Shown here piece by piece: positions 10,159 to 22,861 of a DNA stretch of 64,000 bases; position 1 is the first letter of the stretch, and each line of letters starts with the position of its first letter. Under the pieces are notes generated by a model that saw only the letters and a program-made list of their open reading frames with translations, made no database searches and had not been told where the DNA came from. The position numbers were made by a program, and so were the translations under genes. This DNA is from Coturnix japonica. Lineage: Eukaryota; Chordata; Aves; Galliformes; Phasianidae. The DNA is taken from positions 2,542,001-2,606,000 of the forward strand of contig NC_029536.1 of assembly GCF_001577835.2 (NCBI RefSeq). Reading direction: 5' to 3'.

Positions 10159-13100
10159 ACCAGACTTTGCCTCTGTGCACGCTACCACCAAGCAACAGAA
10201 AATGCCAGGAGACATCAGACAGTGTCACACATGGTGCCTTCCCCTCCCAGCAGCCCAGCTGTGTTTGTTAGAGCACACTGCTCACACCAATGCACTGTTA
10301 CAACCACTGGAACAGGCTGGTGCTTGTCTGAGTTACTATCTCAGCAACGAGCAGCTTCCAGCTTCAACTGCAGTGGTGGGCACAGGAAAAGGCTCCTGTA
10401 TCACCATGCTCCAGCTGAGTAGGAAGCATCACTATCTGAGCAGCAATGGAACCCTGTGCTCAAATCTCCCTTCCCCAGAGCCCTTCTGCAGTCCTTCTAC
10501 CAAGTCCTTCTAGTCCTTTGGGAAAGCAGAGCATTCTGCATGCACAGACATGGTTTATCTTAGCATGGCTTAGAAAAACTACATGGCTTCTGTTACACGG
10601 GTATAGGGGAAGGATCCGAGATGACATGGAAGAACTGCCTTATAGAGATGGGAAGAAAGGAGCTGCTTCCTACCCTCTCCTCCTGCCATTGGGGAGCACT
10701 ATGCAGGCAGTGGGTTCCTGGTCCTGCAGCAGGCAGCCCATGGGGAGATGCTGAATGCAGCGATGCTGGCAGCCCCACAAATCCATTCCTTGGGTTGGTG
10801 CTCAGACTGACCCTTCCCCATTCATCACAGCGGTTCTGTCACTCACATTGAATGACACAGCACGACATCACGGGAATGATCCCTGACCTCCAGATCAGGG
10901 TGAGGTCACCAGGAGGGCAGGAGGGAGAAGTCTGTCTGTAAGAGCTGGGGATTAGCAGCATGGAGCTGAATGACATCCAACACAGCAGCTCAGCCATCTC
11001 CATCAGTGTTTATCCCAAAGCTCTGCTTTGCTCATGGTTGGCAACGCACGGTGCAGGAGCCCAGCATCCACCAGCAGGCGGGGAAGGAAGGCAAAGCATC
11101 CTAGTGGTCACCCCATTTGGGTGCATAGAATGGCTGGCTTGGCTGAGATTTAGTATTCAGATCAGGAGAGGGGTTTATCTGCTGTTCTCCAAACCACCAT
11201 CTCTAGCCAGGTTGTTCTTCCATGCTTATGGAATCAATTATCAATGAAGACAGGAATGACACCGCTCTGGGGTTACTATCTCTAGGGAGATTCCCTATAA
11301 GAAGCATGAAATGGAAGCCTTGAAAAATCAAACGTTGTGTATTTTAACCCAAGATTTGCCCAGAACATTCACTAAAGTGCTGTCTAATGAAAGGGATGTT
11401 ATTCTGCACGGGGCACCAGGGAGATCCACCTCTCCTGCATCCCCCAAATCAAACCAAGCACAGAAGCAGCAAAGAAGTTGTTCTTTGCATCCATCTTCCT
11501 CCCCATGCACCTGTGCAGGGTTAAGCATATTCAAACCCACTGTCTTATCATGCATTATGCAAGGGCATGACCCGACAGAGAGGGTGCCTTTTTAATGTTA
11601 CAACAGGCATAGAAGGGATGCCCTGGGAAGGCAAGCAGCCTGCAGCACGGTTCCTCCATTAGAATGGTAGTCAGTACAGTGAGAAGATGGAGCAGCTCTG
11701 CCCTATGGACACATCAAGAATAGCTGACCTGCTTGCAGGCACTGCTGAGGTTGCTGTGATGTGACTGACCTGCTTTTTCCATGCTTAAAGGTAGCTTTAA
11801 AGACGTCTCGTGATGCCACAACAGTCCTTTTGTGGTGCTTCACAACGTGAGGTGGCTTACTAAATTTGGGCAGAAAGCAAGCATAAGAAACTATGACCTT
11901 TGAACGTGTAGCACGTGACGTCAGGAAGATGGCTTTGACTCAGAACAGTCAACACGTCTACCCACAGCTAGACAGGAGAGCCACAAACATCACAAACAGA
12001 AATACCAGGTGCCTGGTGAGCAAAGAAGCTAATGGGTCTATCAAGAGCAGCATCTCTTTTTGTGCACACCATCCTCCTCTTGATAAAGAATACAAACTGT
12101 TCCCATACCTGGAGCTGGGGGGTTCCAAACTGGGGTTCAATGCCGAGCTCAAGGACACAGCAAGGATACGCCACCCCCAGCAGCACGTGGAGGAGGAGGG
12201 AGGCGATGCAGGAGGAGAGGAAGGGGATGGGGAGGCAAATAAATAAGGACAATGCACAATTTATGAAGACAAGAAGGTAGTAAGTGCTATTCACCCAGAG
12301 TGTAAATTGGTATTGATGTCACAACACAGCCCAGCCAAAAAATAATGATGATGATAATTTAGGGCTTGCGCTATATCTCACTCAAAGCCACAGTCCCATC
12401 CAACAGCAGCTCCCACCCTGCCGCCTTCTTCCCCTTCTCTGTTCATCGGTGTCCTCCTAAATCAAATACACTCAATGCTCATTTGATTAGATCCCCTTCT
12501 TTTATTTATCATCCATCCCTCGCTCTTCCACTCTCAAGTTCTCAGTGGGCATCTTGCTCATTTTCTGGCACCAGGCAGCGCTTGAAGGAACAAACCCATC
12601 TCCAGAGGAGTTTGAATCCTCAGGTCGCTCAGGATCCGTGCATCCTTCCCAGCCCTCATCTGTCATCCTTTAATCTCGCCTGTTTTATGCTCCAGATCCT
12701 GGCTACCCAGTCCTGACTTCCCAGGTTTATAGCCCTGACTTACTTCCCTCCTGTAACATTTTACTGCTCGGTTATCGGCCCTGAGGGGCCTCATTTACAC
12801 AAGCGCTGTTTTCGCTATAGTTAAGACTAATTCACTGGGCTGCAGTTGGCTCTTGCATCCTGCATTCAGCTCAGCTCCCTGTCTCCTCTCTCCTGCAGGG
12901 AAGCAAAGGATTTTCTAATGGATGGGAGATTTATTTTCTTTCTTTTTTTTTTTTTCCCTTCTCTTTTTTTTTAATTACGGTTATTAATCCCCTTTTGAGT
13001 GTTCCAAAGCCTGAATTGAATTCCCCCTCTGTGCCTGGTGTGATTCTGCCTGTTTCCCTTTGGTGCACACGTGCCCTCTGGGCTCTGTGTAAGGTCTATG

Positions 13101-13679
13101 GGACCTTGAGGAGGTGACTTGCTCAGGGATCCACTCCCTCCATCCAGTTGTTATACAGAGGAGGCTCTATATATATATAGAGCCCTGGGAAGGCTCTGAT
13201 TGCACCTCACAGCTCCAGCTGGGCCTGCAGTTTATTCTGCTTACAGACCAGCTTTCCTACAAAGCACAGCACACTCCGTGTCCTCACCCAGAGCCACAGC
13301 ATCACCTACAGGAGCCAACCAGACCCACCTGTACCCCCAAGGGCTGCACCTACTGTGCCTATACCAGGGAGGACCGATGGCACCACAAGCAACAGGCAGA
13401 GTGCAATGCCCAAACTGAACCCATTCAACCACCCCAAGCAAACAAGAGGGAGATTCCAACTGCAACATCCCATCAGAACCTTCCACGTGCAATGAATCTG
13501 CCCAGTTCTGTTGCTGCATTAGCATCAGCTTCATTGCAGACAGCACGGTAACAACGTCGACTCCGTGCAAGAGAAGATGTGAATTTGTAAATAATACCAT
13601 CCCTTGCTGTCCGCCCTTCCAGGATCAAAAGCTTATTGCTAACATTTTTTTTTAAATTAGATTTTCCAACCTATTGTAA
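10159..13679. other. Intergenic, nothing coding
   Basis: Unique sequence. A T-rich run (12936-12972) with nearby TTAATTACGGTTATTAATCC (about 12971-12990) resembles a homeodomain/bicoid-type cluster. No exon recognised. Confidence 0.65.
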
Positions 13680-13800
13680 GAGATAAATAGATATTATCCC
13701 TATTTTATTGACAGATAAACTGCGGCACGGAGGAATTAAATGAGTTGCCTAAGGTCAGACAATGAACAGTTTAGAGACTGGATCAATGGAGTCGTTCTTT
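13680..13800 (+). mobile_element. MIR-type SINE relic
   Basis: Shares the MIR core in order: a CCCTATTTTATTGACAGATA segment, AAACTGCGGCACGGAGGAAT, TAAATGAGTTGCCTAAGGTC and AGACAATG. These correspond to the MIR consensus CCATTTTACAGAT.., AACTGAGGCACAGAGAGGTT and AAGTAACTTGCCCAAGGTCA as remembered. Strongly diverged, as expected of a Mesozoic amniote SINE. Confidence 0.75.
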
Positions 13801-16800
13801 TCGTCTCATTTTAGTGTCTCTGGGTGGTGAACCCTGTGGGGCTTTGGCACAAGCGTTCAAATCATCTTCTGAACCCACCAATATTGGCATAACTCCGATC
13901 CTATGGATGCTACGGACAGAATCACAGCCATCTTATTATCTTAAACAGCAACAAAGTCAGAGAAGCACCAACTGCGGGTCAGAATCTCACCCAAAGGCTG
14001 AATCAATACATCTCCAGAGGACCTGGCAATATTAAACAAGATGGGCTTCTGGCTACTGTGGGATTGCACATAAATAACAATATTCCACAGCCACGGTTTC
14101 TCTATTTATTTCACTTAGTTTCCTTGGCAAAAATGAGCACCAACAGATCCTCAACCCACACACCTTTCTGTTCTCTGAGCCATACGTGCATCATAAACTC
14201 ACGTGCCAAAGAAACAACCCCCTCTGAATAAACAGGATGTACCTGTATATACACCCCATGTTCACATGACCCTAAATAAATGGGATTATATTCCTTCTAA
14301 GCCTCCAGCTATAAGACTGTTGAAGCCTGAATAACACACAGTCATCTCTTTGGGTTCTAAAAGCAGCTTTTAGATGGTACATACAGCACTTGGTAAATTC
14401 TATCCACACAGTCCCCATCCCCATAACAAATGTTATATCCTATATACTACCAGATCCCAAAACAACACTTTCAGTGCATGTGGCAGCACTTTGCCACCAT
14501 GCTGCTCTGTAAGTTCCAACATTGGTTCCAGTTCATATATAGTGGAAGTGGGGACAGCATATGTGCTTTTATTGCAGTATACAGATGATACTGAAAGAGC
14601 AGGTCAACACCGACTGTGGTTAATGAATGTCTCCAGCATGAAGACCACAGGGAGATATGGAAGGAAGACCTCGAAGCACATACACTGGAGAAGACATCCC
14701 AAGCTTAGCAATCCCTCCTGTTTGTTTGGAGGGCAAAGGACCCAATGTTCCAGCATTGCTATCTCCAGAGAGACCATCTGAACCACAAGTAAGAAGGAAG
14801 TGTCACATACCTCCCTTGTGCTGGTGATCCCAGTGCTGTCAGTGGTTCATAGCAGCTCTGCTTTTGCACGTTTATGGAGCTCCAGACTGCAGCTTTCTGC
14901 TCACTGTGTTGGCACACCTGGAGAATAAAGGCAAAACTTAAGTCAAGGCTCCACTTCAGAGGCAGGAACTGCAGAACAGTTATTAAATGGGAAGATGTGC
15001 AAATGTCCTTCCTCCTGGCAAGCTGTTAAGCAGCCCCAGTGCTGTGGACTCCAACAGCTGCTGCTGTTGCTCCAGTTTCTAGGTCGGAGATGATGGTGGT
15101 GAAAGGTGAAAGGGAGGGCAGGAGAATCAAAGATCCCTTTGTAGATCTCTTGCCCTTTTTGCATGAGCACAACTCCCCACCTTACTCCAACACATCGGAG
15201 TACATCAGCAGGCTGAAACCACCGATCTACTTTTCCAAAGGACAAAGACCTAAGGCAAAGACCGCAGGAACTGGGGGCAGATCTGCTCCAAGATTCATCC
15301 ATCCTGGCACCCCCATAAAACCCTAAATCTACAGAAAGCAGCTTTCCCTACAGCAGAGGCTGATAAACTTTCATCCAGAGGTCCTTGAAATTGGAACAGC
15401 AATTAGATGGAGGCCATTGCAGCTCTGTACCGGAGGACCTGACAAGCACATCAGCTCTACCCTCATGTGAAACCCTCTCACCATCCCATTCTATAGTAAC
15501 GATGCTGATACCACATTTATGCTGTTTTTCCTAGCCAGACTGAGAATCTTTCCTTACACTACTCAGGCTCCAAGGGGGTTAAAAGCCATCTTGCTCTGGA
15601 TACATTCTGCACGACTCTTAATTTCTAAAGCACTGCGTTTCAAGCCATAAACTCAGACTGTTATTTACTTTCTTGAAGACAACACGGAGCCAGCTTCTCC
15701 CTGTCTCTTCCCTCTGTCTGCTCTGCTGCCTTTTGGAGGCATCCTTTGTGACTGCTGCGTGGCTCAGGAACTTCCCAAGTTAGTGCCTGCATGGCAAACT
15801 GCTGCCAAGGAATAGCCTAAGGAGGGGGGAGCAGGGAAGCTCTGTTTCCTTGCTCTGGGGGGAGGCAATGGGCAGAGGCAGTAGGGATGGGGGCACAGGG
15901 GAACAGAACAAGCTTGTTCTCAGAGCAGCACGGCATCCAGGCCGGCAGGTCTCTTTTATCCTGTTTCAGTTCAGTAAAAGCGTCAATTAACTCCACATTA
16001 ATTATTAAATCAGAACAATGAGTCTCTGGGTTCCGACAGCTAAATTCTGTTACTTCTGTTTCTTAGGGGAGCTCGGCTAGCCTTGAAACTTAGGACATAA
16101 ATATCTTTCTTCAAGGAGTTTCTAGGCTGTTTTTATTCTCCTCTCTGTGGGTGCATTTTTAATCACAGTTTCTTACCCATGCACGGAGGGAAGCATTTCT
16201 GGGCCTGCTGCACCTCAAGAACATCACACCTAACACACACACAGCTCTTCCAACCTCTGACAGAGCCACTGTGCTCCTCCAGCCTGCATCTGCACAGCAA
16301 AGGGGCTGCTTCCCTCCTGCCCTGCTCATCCCATCACTGCCCCTTTTCTTGCCCCAGATATTTTGGTAGCAAATGGTTTTCCTACAGGAAAAGGTCCCTT
16401 GAAGGACACCCTGCTGGGAAGGTCTTCTCTCTGACATCCCCTCATGAAGCTCTACGACTTCCTAAGGTATGAATGGCTCCAGAGCTGCAAAATGCTTTTA
16501 TTTCTTATGCGACTTTAATGTCTTTGGGAAAGAGCCAACCTAATAGAATTGAATGTAAAAGCTTTATAGGTACCAAACGGGTGCAGCAAAGTCTGGCAGA
16601 ACACCTGTACATTGTCTGAACTGGAGGGAAAAGGCTCCGGGGTGTCAGAGGGGCTTCATTTCCCAAGCAAGGAAGTCACCAGCTTTATGGACACAGAGAG
16701 AAGCTTCTCCCTCTGCTCCCATCCTCGTCTTCCTCTGGCAGTTCTCTCCCTTTCTTTCCCTCATTGAGAGCTTTTGCTTCACTACTCACAGTGTGCAGAA

Positions 16801-17639
16801 TGCAATAACGTGATTAGAAGCCCCTGGCTGGTCGGTCAGCCATCATTTCAATCTCTTTGCACTGCTTGGGTTTCTCTTCCTACCCGTTCAGTGGGAGCTG
16901 GAACAGCTTCGTGCCTGACCTGCAGTGCCACTGACGACACGAGATTTGTTTTGCCTTTGTTGGAAACGACTGCAATATTTGCTGTAGCAGACTTACTGTC
17001 AGTCCACGTGTCCCTCGGTGGTGCCACTGACCACAGCCCTCCTCTTCTCTTGGCAGCAATGGTGAGGGGGAGGAAAAAAAGACCTAAAACAAACACATTT
17101 GTCTTAGATAAGCTGCTTGCAGATGTGCTTTAACAAAAACAGAACGGTCTAGACGGGCCCAGCAGCACACATTTCATCTTGCAAATGTTTCAAGACACTC
17201 TGCACATCGCTGCCTGCATGTGAGAGCAGCATTGGTGTGTGCTTTGCTCACAGCATTCCTGCTCTTGCAGTTTCCAGGTGCAAGGTCGCCCTGTGAGCTT
17301 GGAACACAACAACCTGCTGGGAGGGAACAAATCTCCACCACCAGATCTAAGCTTCTAGGTGTTATCTGTCTCAAAGATACGCCTGGAAGACCACATTAAA
17401 ACAACAAAAAGAAAGAAAAGGCAGACAAGAAAGCACAGTGTGGGAAGGATGGATGTCTGGAGTCTGTGGGGCACAACCAGCCTCAATGAGGCACTGCTGG
17501 ACAGTGTTGCAATGAGAACAAATTCAGCCCCTTTTGCTCCACGCTCCCCTGTGTGCCCCTTTGGCAAGCTGAGTGCTGGCTGATAAAAATCAAGCTGTTC
17601 ATCCCCTGTGCTGCAGCCCCACGTTTGCAAAATCCGCCT

Positions 17640-17980
17640 TTCAAAGAGTTGTTAAGATCTGGGATGAAAGCTGCTATTATGCCTTACAGTTAATTAGGTA
17701 ATCATGATTATTTATTATCACGGGAGCGTCTGGAGGAATGGTATGAAAGCAGAATAGCAAGCTTGACCTTCTGTGCTCACATCTTGATCTGGTTGGATAT
17801 ACAGACATTATTTATCACGTGCTCCTTTTGCTACCTGGAAAGTCCCTCATGTGAGAGGGTCTGTTTGTTCTTCAGGAAGTTTGCAACAATCCAGAATGCC
17901 ACAGCACAAATTCCGTGACGATCTATTATCATCATCAATAATAATTATCAGAAATCATGATAATTACCAGCAAAGCTGCC
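17640..17980. promoter_or_regulatory. AT-rich homeodomain/POU-like segment, candidate enhancer
   Basis: TTAATTAGGTAATCATGATT at about 17690-17709 and AAATCATGATAATTACC near 17953-17969 flank about 240 bases with CACGTG and TTATCA motifs. The density of TAAT/ATCATGAT cores is well above neighbouring sequence. Function is inference. Confidence 0.3.
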
Positions 17981-19454
17981 TGCTGTGGATAGCGACATCC
18001 ATCTAAGGAGGAGGACTGTGTACATTGAGGCTCGTCTGCTTGACAGGAGTCCACCCGTTCACTCTGGATGGTGGAAAACATCCAATGCAGGGCTCTGTGA
18101 TGCTCCTGCTTACAGCAGATTGATGTCAGTGCAGCTCCTCATTGCTCTTCTGCACCAGGATCAGGGCCAGGTTCTCTGCAGGGGAAAAAAGAAGCAAGCT
18201 GAACTGTTTGCATTTGTGTCTGTGCCTCACACTGTGCCCCATTCAAAGCAAGGCAGCAGAGGGATGCTTCTCCCTTCCATCAGCAGGGCCTGATGAGGGC
18301 AGTAAGAATCGCTCCTGGCTGCATCCTTCATGTGTGTATCTCACAGCACAGACACTTCTCAGCTGAACACTCACTCCTGTCGTGCAGGTAGGGATGCTGT
18401 CTCCATGCTTCAGGTGCACAGAGGCCCATGTGGAACAGCTGGAGAAGCTGGGAATACAGTGAAAAAAGCCCAACTTCATAGGCTCTCAGTACAGCTCGAA
18501 CCCATAAACCACAGCAGCGAGGCCAGTCAGGCTGGTCATTTTGATGAATGAGTTCACACACAGCCCCCATAAGCTTATCTTAGCGACACCCAAGTACAAA
18601 AGGGAGCGAGCTCCCAAAGCCTGATCCAGAACTGCCCACTGACTGCACAGGCTTCATCCCCAGCACATGGCAATAGGCTGCGAGCAGAGCCCACCAGAAT
18701 CGGACCCATGGGAGCAAGGAGGAGGCCCTGCTGTCTTATCCTGGACCAGGAATCCTTTCTCCGAGGATTAATTACTTGTACTGTTAAGCAAACACGAGCG
18801 CCTGTGGTGCAGGCTGAGTAGGGCTGCTCCTAATTGAAAACAGCCTACTTGTTTATTTCTATTCCTTTTTTTTCCCCCCATTGTCTATTTTGGTGCTTAT
18901 AAAAAAAGCAAAGCTCAGAGCTGCATGGCTGTGGTCTCCCTGCAGCAGCCTGCAAAGCCCCCATCAGCCAGGAGGGCACAGCAGAGACTTTATGCACTCC
19001 CAGATCCCTCCTGTGCAAGGACTGCACAGCCAGGCAGGTTACAGGGCAGAGTTATTGAAACCATCTGAACTTAAGCAATACTGGGCAGCTTGTAATATTA
19101 TTCTTGTTCATGTAGCTCCTTATGGGCTCCAGTTTTTTCTTTCCTTTTTTTTGGCACAGGACCGACCACATTCCTAATGCTTGAACAAAAGTGGGAATAC
19201 TGGAGGATTAGGAATACCTCGATTTATGGCAGGATTAGCTGGAGTTTTAACCTGCCTGACAAAGAACTAAAATGCACAATCAAGGAGACATTCCAACCCC
19301 ATTATCTCCTATTCCTGCTGTAAAGAATGCACAGAGATCACACCCAAAAGAAGAGTTTACGACATCCATTGGAGGTATCTCAGGCTGTGGCCTGGAAATC
19401 AGCACTTTAGATGAATAAAACAGCAAAAATGATGTTAATTCTAAAATAATTGGA

Positions 19455-19456
<2 letters not shown>

Positions 19457-19488
<32 letters not shown>
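19457..19488. repeat. (AT)16 microsatellite
   Basis: Thirty-two bases of uninterrupted AT dinucleotide. Confidence 0.95.
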
Positions 19489-19490
<2 letters not shown>

Positions 19491-22400
19491 TCTCTTGCTT
19501 ACATCACCTCTGCATAAAACAAAGCTAATGAAAAGAGAACCAAGCCCAAAGAAAATATTTGGTTAGATTTCATTCCTCTGCCAAAGAAATTTACTGCTGA
19601 GCTTAATGGAGTAGGACCAGCACCAGAAATACCTGCATCCTCCACGCAGCCCTATCACTCAGGGCTCTGTTTGGATGTTGGCTGAGAAATCAGCGTGTCC
19701 GTGAGCAGAACAAACCATCCAGGTGTTAATCCAGCACACATTTCCTAGGGCATGCTTCAGCTGCCTCGCTCCTGAGCAGGGACATCAACTGCATGAACCT
19801 CTTGGGGCTCTGGGGGGGGCACAGGGACAGAAGCTGGGCTGGAGCCAGGCAAGAAAAAGGGACAGAGCTCAGGGAAGGGGGAGGATGGGGAAGAACTGGG
19901 AAGGTTTTTATATGGGAAGGTTCTCAGCACTGCTGCAAGTCACACACATGCACTGTGTGGTGTGTTAATAGAAACTCTCTGCTGCCTCCTTCCTGAGTGC
20001 CGGCCACTGCTGGCTACAGCATGACAGCACCCTAGACTTAGATATGAGCCGACAATTACAGGTTTGGATGATTAACTCCATTTCACCCGCAGATGTTATA
20101 TGCCGTAATGATTGAAAAAGAGACTGTTGTGGCCATTGGGTCAGTGGTTTTCTGACTTACTTTGCATCTACCTCTTGAACAAGCTGGGCTTTGCATGGTA
20201 GATGATGTGGGACAGCATCAGCTGAGCAGCACAAAGGACTCAGCTCTGGGAAACCATGAGCACAAGAACCTTTGGTAGCCTGAATGGGAAAGGATTTACT
20301 GGGGCTGAGAATGATTCCTACCACATGTTTTAGCAAGTAATAACAATGGCCATGTGCCCACATCCCATTGACTTCAGTGGAGGCCACTCACCTGTGTTAA
20401 GGGGCAGCTTTCCTCTTCCCTGTTGTTAGTTCCCCAGCTGAAAGGAGGTCCAGAGGCATTGGGTGACCACGGTGGGGTGAGCTGTGGGAGTTCCTTGTTT
20501 ATTAGACATGTATTAAATATACATGACAGCAAAAAGAAAACACTGGACATGAATATAAACCCCTCTTCCACTCCAGACAGATGTGCAGCTGAACGGAGGG
20601 CACTGACACAGCATCTCCAGGCTGAGTCACATCCGTGCTATGCATCGTGCTGCTTCCCACTGAGGGAATGACTGCAAAGGTTTACTGGAAGAGCAGAGGG
20701 AGCTCCAGCCCCTCCACCAGCCCAAAGCCCACCTCCCTGTGCTGGCTGCCTCGCTGTGGGCTCTGCCAATGGTCCCCATGCTCCTGCATCCCCCTAGGGC
20801 TGCACCCATCCCTACAATGCCTCCTTGTTGAAGGAGAGGCCTAAAATGGACACAGCTGAGGTGGTTTCTTGCTGTGCCTTCCCCTGGACAGGCTGTCAAA
20901 GTCAATGCGTTGCTGTGAGCTCCCAGTCTGTGACAAACTCACACTCTCAGCTGATCATTTCACAATCACTGTTACTCAGAGCCTCCACAAAGCGCGCCCA
21001 GCTCGGTATGGCCAATCTGAGGTCATTTGTTTTGCATTTTAATTGACCACAGGAGCATTCCCCTTCGCTGTTACCATTACCATATAGAGAAGAGTGAATT
21101 AATACGTGAGATTGCTGCTACCCCACACGGAATTTACTGCTTTTTACATTAGAGTACCTTTCTCTTTCACCTTTGCAGCCATCACCTCTGCTCACTCCTT
21201 CCCATGCAGAGTTACAGCCGTGATGGAAAGCAGTCCTACATGGAAACAGAAGGGAAGGGCGTATGGGCTCTGATTGGAAAAGCATACACACATGTGCACG
21301 GAGCAGGCAGGGAGGTGATAAACCCCACCTATCTGTGGGGAAGGAAGGACTGCATTAAGCACAAAGAGAGAGGGGAAAAAAGAATAACACAGATATTGAC
21401 CCCACCAAGCTTGGTCCCCCACCAAGCCTGAAGCTATAGGAAGAGCCGCCTTCTGCCTGTGCCAGACATGTGCAGCACCTTCTGCCTCGCTGAGTTCTTT
21501 TTCATTATGGAAAAATTAACACACGAAAATAATGATAATGAAAACCCTCTGTGGCTTTTCTCAGCTCCGCTGCGAGGAATGGGATCCAGACGAAGTGCTG
21601 GAGGGGAGGAAGGCTTTAGGATTCCGCGTTTTTATTTTATTAGGTGTAAGTGAGTTATTTCGATTACGTTGGCAAGAAGTGGGAATAAAAAAGCCTTATG
21701 TAGCAGCAGCACTGTCCCCTCTCGACCCAGCTCCCCATGCACTGCCCAGCACCCACTGCCATGCAGCTTAGCTTTGCAAAGTGACAGCCATGCTTCTGCA
21801 TCCTGCTTTGCTGGGAGACAGAACTGCTTTAAATTGGGAAGGGGAAGGGTTGTTTTTGTTTTAAACTGAAGCAACTGAGGTAGGGAAGGAACAACAACAC
21901 GTGCAAAGCCTCCAAGTTTTCTCCCCCCAATGCACCCAAGGGATTTCCTATGAATGAGTGGCATTCCTTTCAAGCTGCCATTGGAGCTCTATGTGTGTGG
22001 TGACATCGTGGCTGAGCTGCACCACAGTGACAATGATGGGCAGCATCTACCAGGCGTGAAGCCCCAGGGAAATCAGTGCTCCTTCCTGACACCTCTTACC
22101 TGCCGGCAGGGGGAGCGGGCTCCATCCTCTGCCCCTGAGCTTTGTGTGAGCTTCACATCAGTCCTTCTGCTCATCAGTTCCATGATCTGCAAAACATTTC
22201 GCGAGGTCAGTAAAGCTGGGACTTTACAGCTACGGCCACCTTTTATTCTATGGAGCTAAATGGAGACAACCCAGTTTGGATGCTTCAGCTTAAGAAGATG
22301 GGAAGAAACAAAAAGCTGTCGCTCCTTCAGCACTGTCAGTGCAAGGAGGGGAGAGCGGATGCCTGAGATGTGAAGTACAACGCTGGGATAACTGGGAATA

Positions 22401-22798
22401 TTTCACATTCTTTATGGCTGACATTGTACCCCCAGTGCAGGTCTCCCAGTGTGGCCAAAGGCAGGCAGCGCACTTTGCAATCTGATGCTGAGTGAATACT
22501 TAAATGGGAATCACAAGAGGCAGATTCAAGGCCATTCAGAATTGCATTAAAGCATATCAGCCTGTGTAGCAGTGTCATCTTCCTGGGCATACTCCCTGTG
22601 TCACTGATGTCTGTGTGGTCCAGAATGCCAACAGGCTCCTCCCATAGCAAAGAAATCAAGGCAATCTGAGATCTGCTGTCTTCAGGCTGCCAGGAAGGAC
22701 CCGGAACATGCCACAGAGGTTAAGTCATTTACAACCTAATTTGTGCAAAGATCTCAGTGATTGACCTGACTGCCTGCATGGGGCGGGTGGTCCTGAGT

Positions 22799-22861
22799 GG
22801 CTGCTAGCGTGTGTACACGTGTATATTCATGCACACACGTATATATACATATATAAACATA
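22799..22861. repeat. Imperfect TG/TA/CA microsatellite
   Basis: GTGTGTACACGTGTATATTC followed by CACACGTATATATACATATA. Degenerate alternating purine-pyrimidine tract. Confidence 0.8.

Noticed and set aside
9234-10228. Overlapping ~300-residue open frames rich in Pro, Phe, Ser and Leu (minus) and Gly, Lys, Glu (plus)
   Set aside because: Direct translation of the polypurine/polypyrimidine tract, which lacks stops by composition; no domain, and several frames are open at once.
22103-22116. CTCF-like CCGGCAGGGGGAGC
   Set aside because: Only 12 of 14 core positions, with the important C replaced by A; weaker than the other sites. A similar 12-of-14 match near 11069 was rejected for the same reason.
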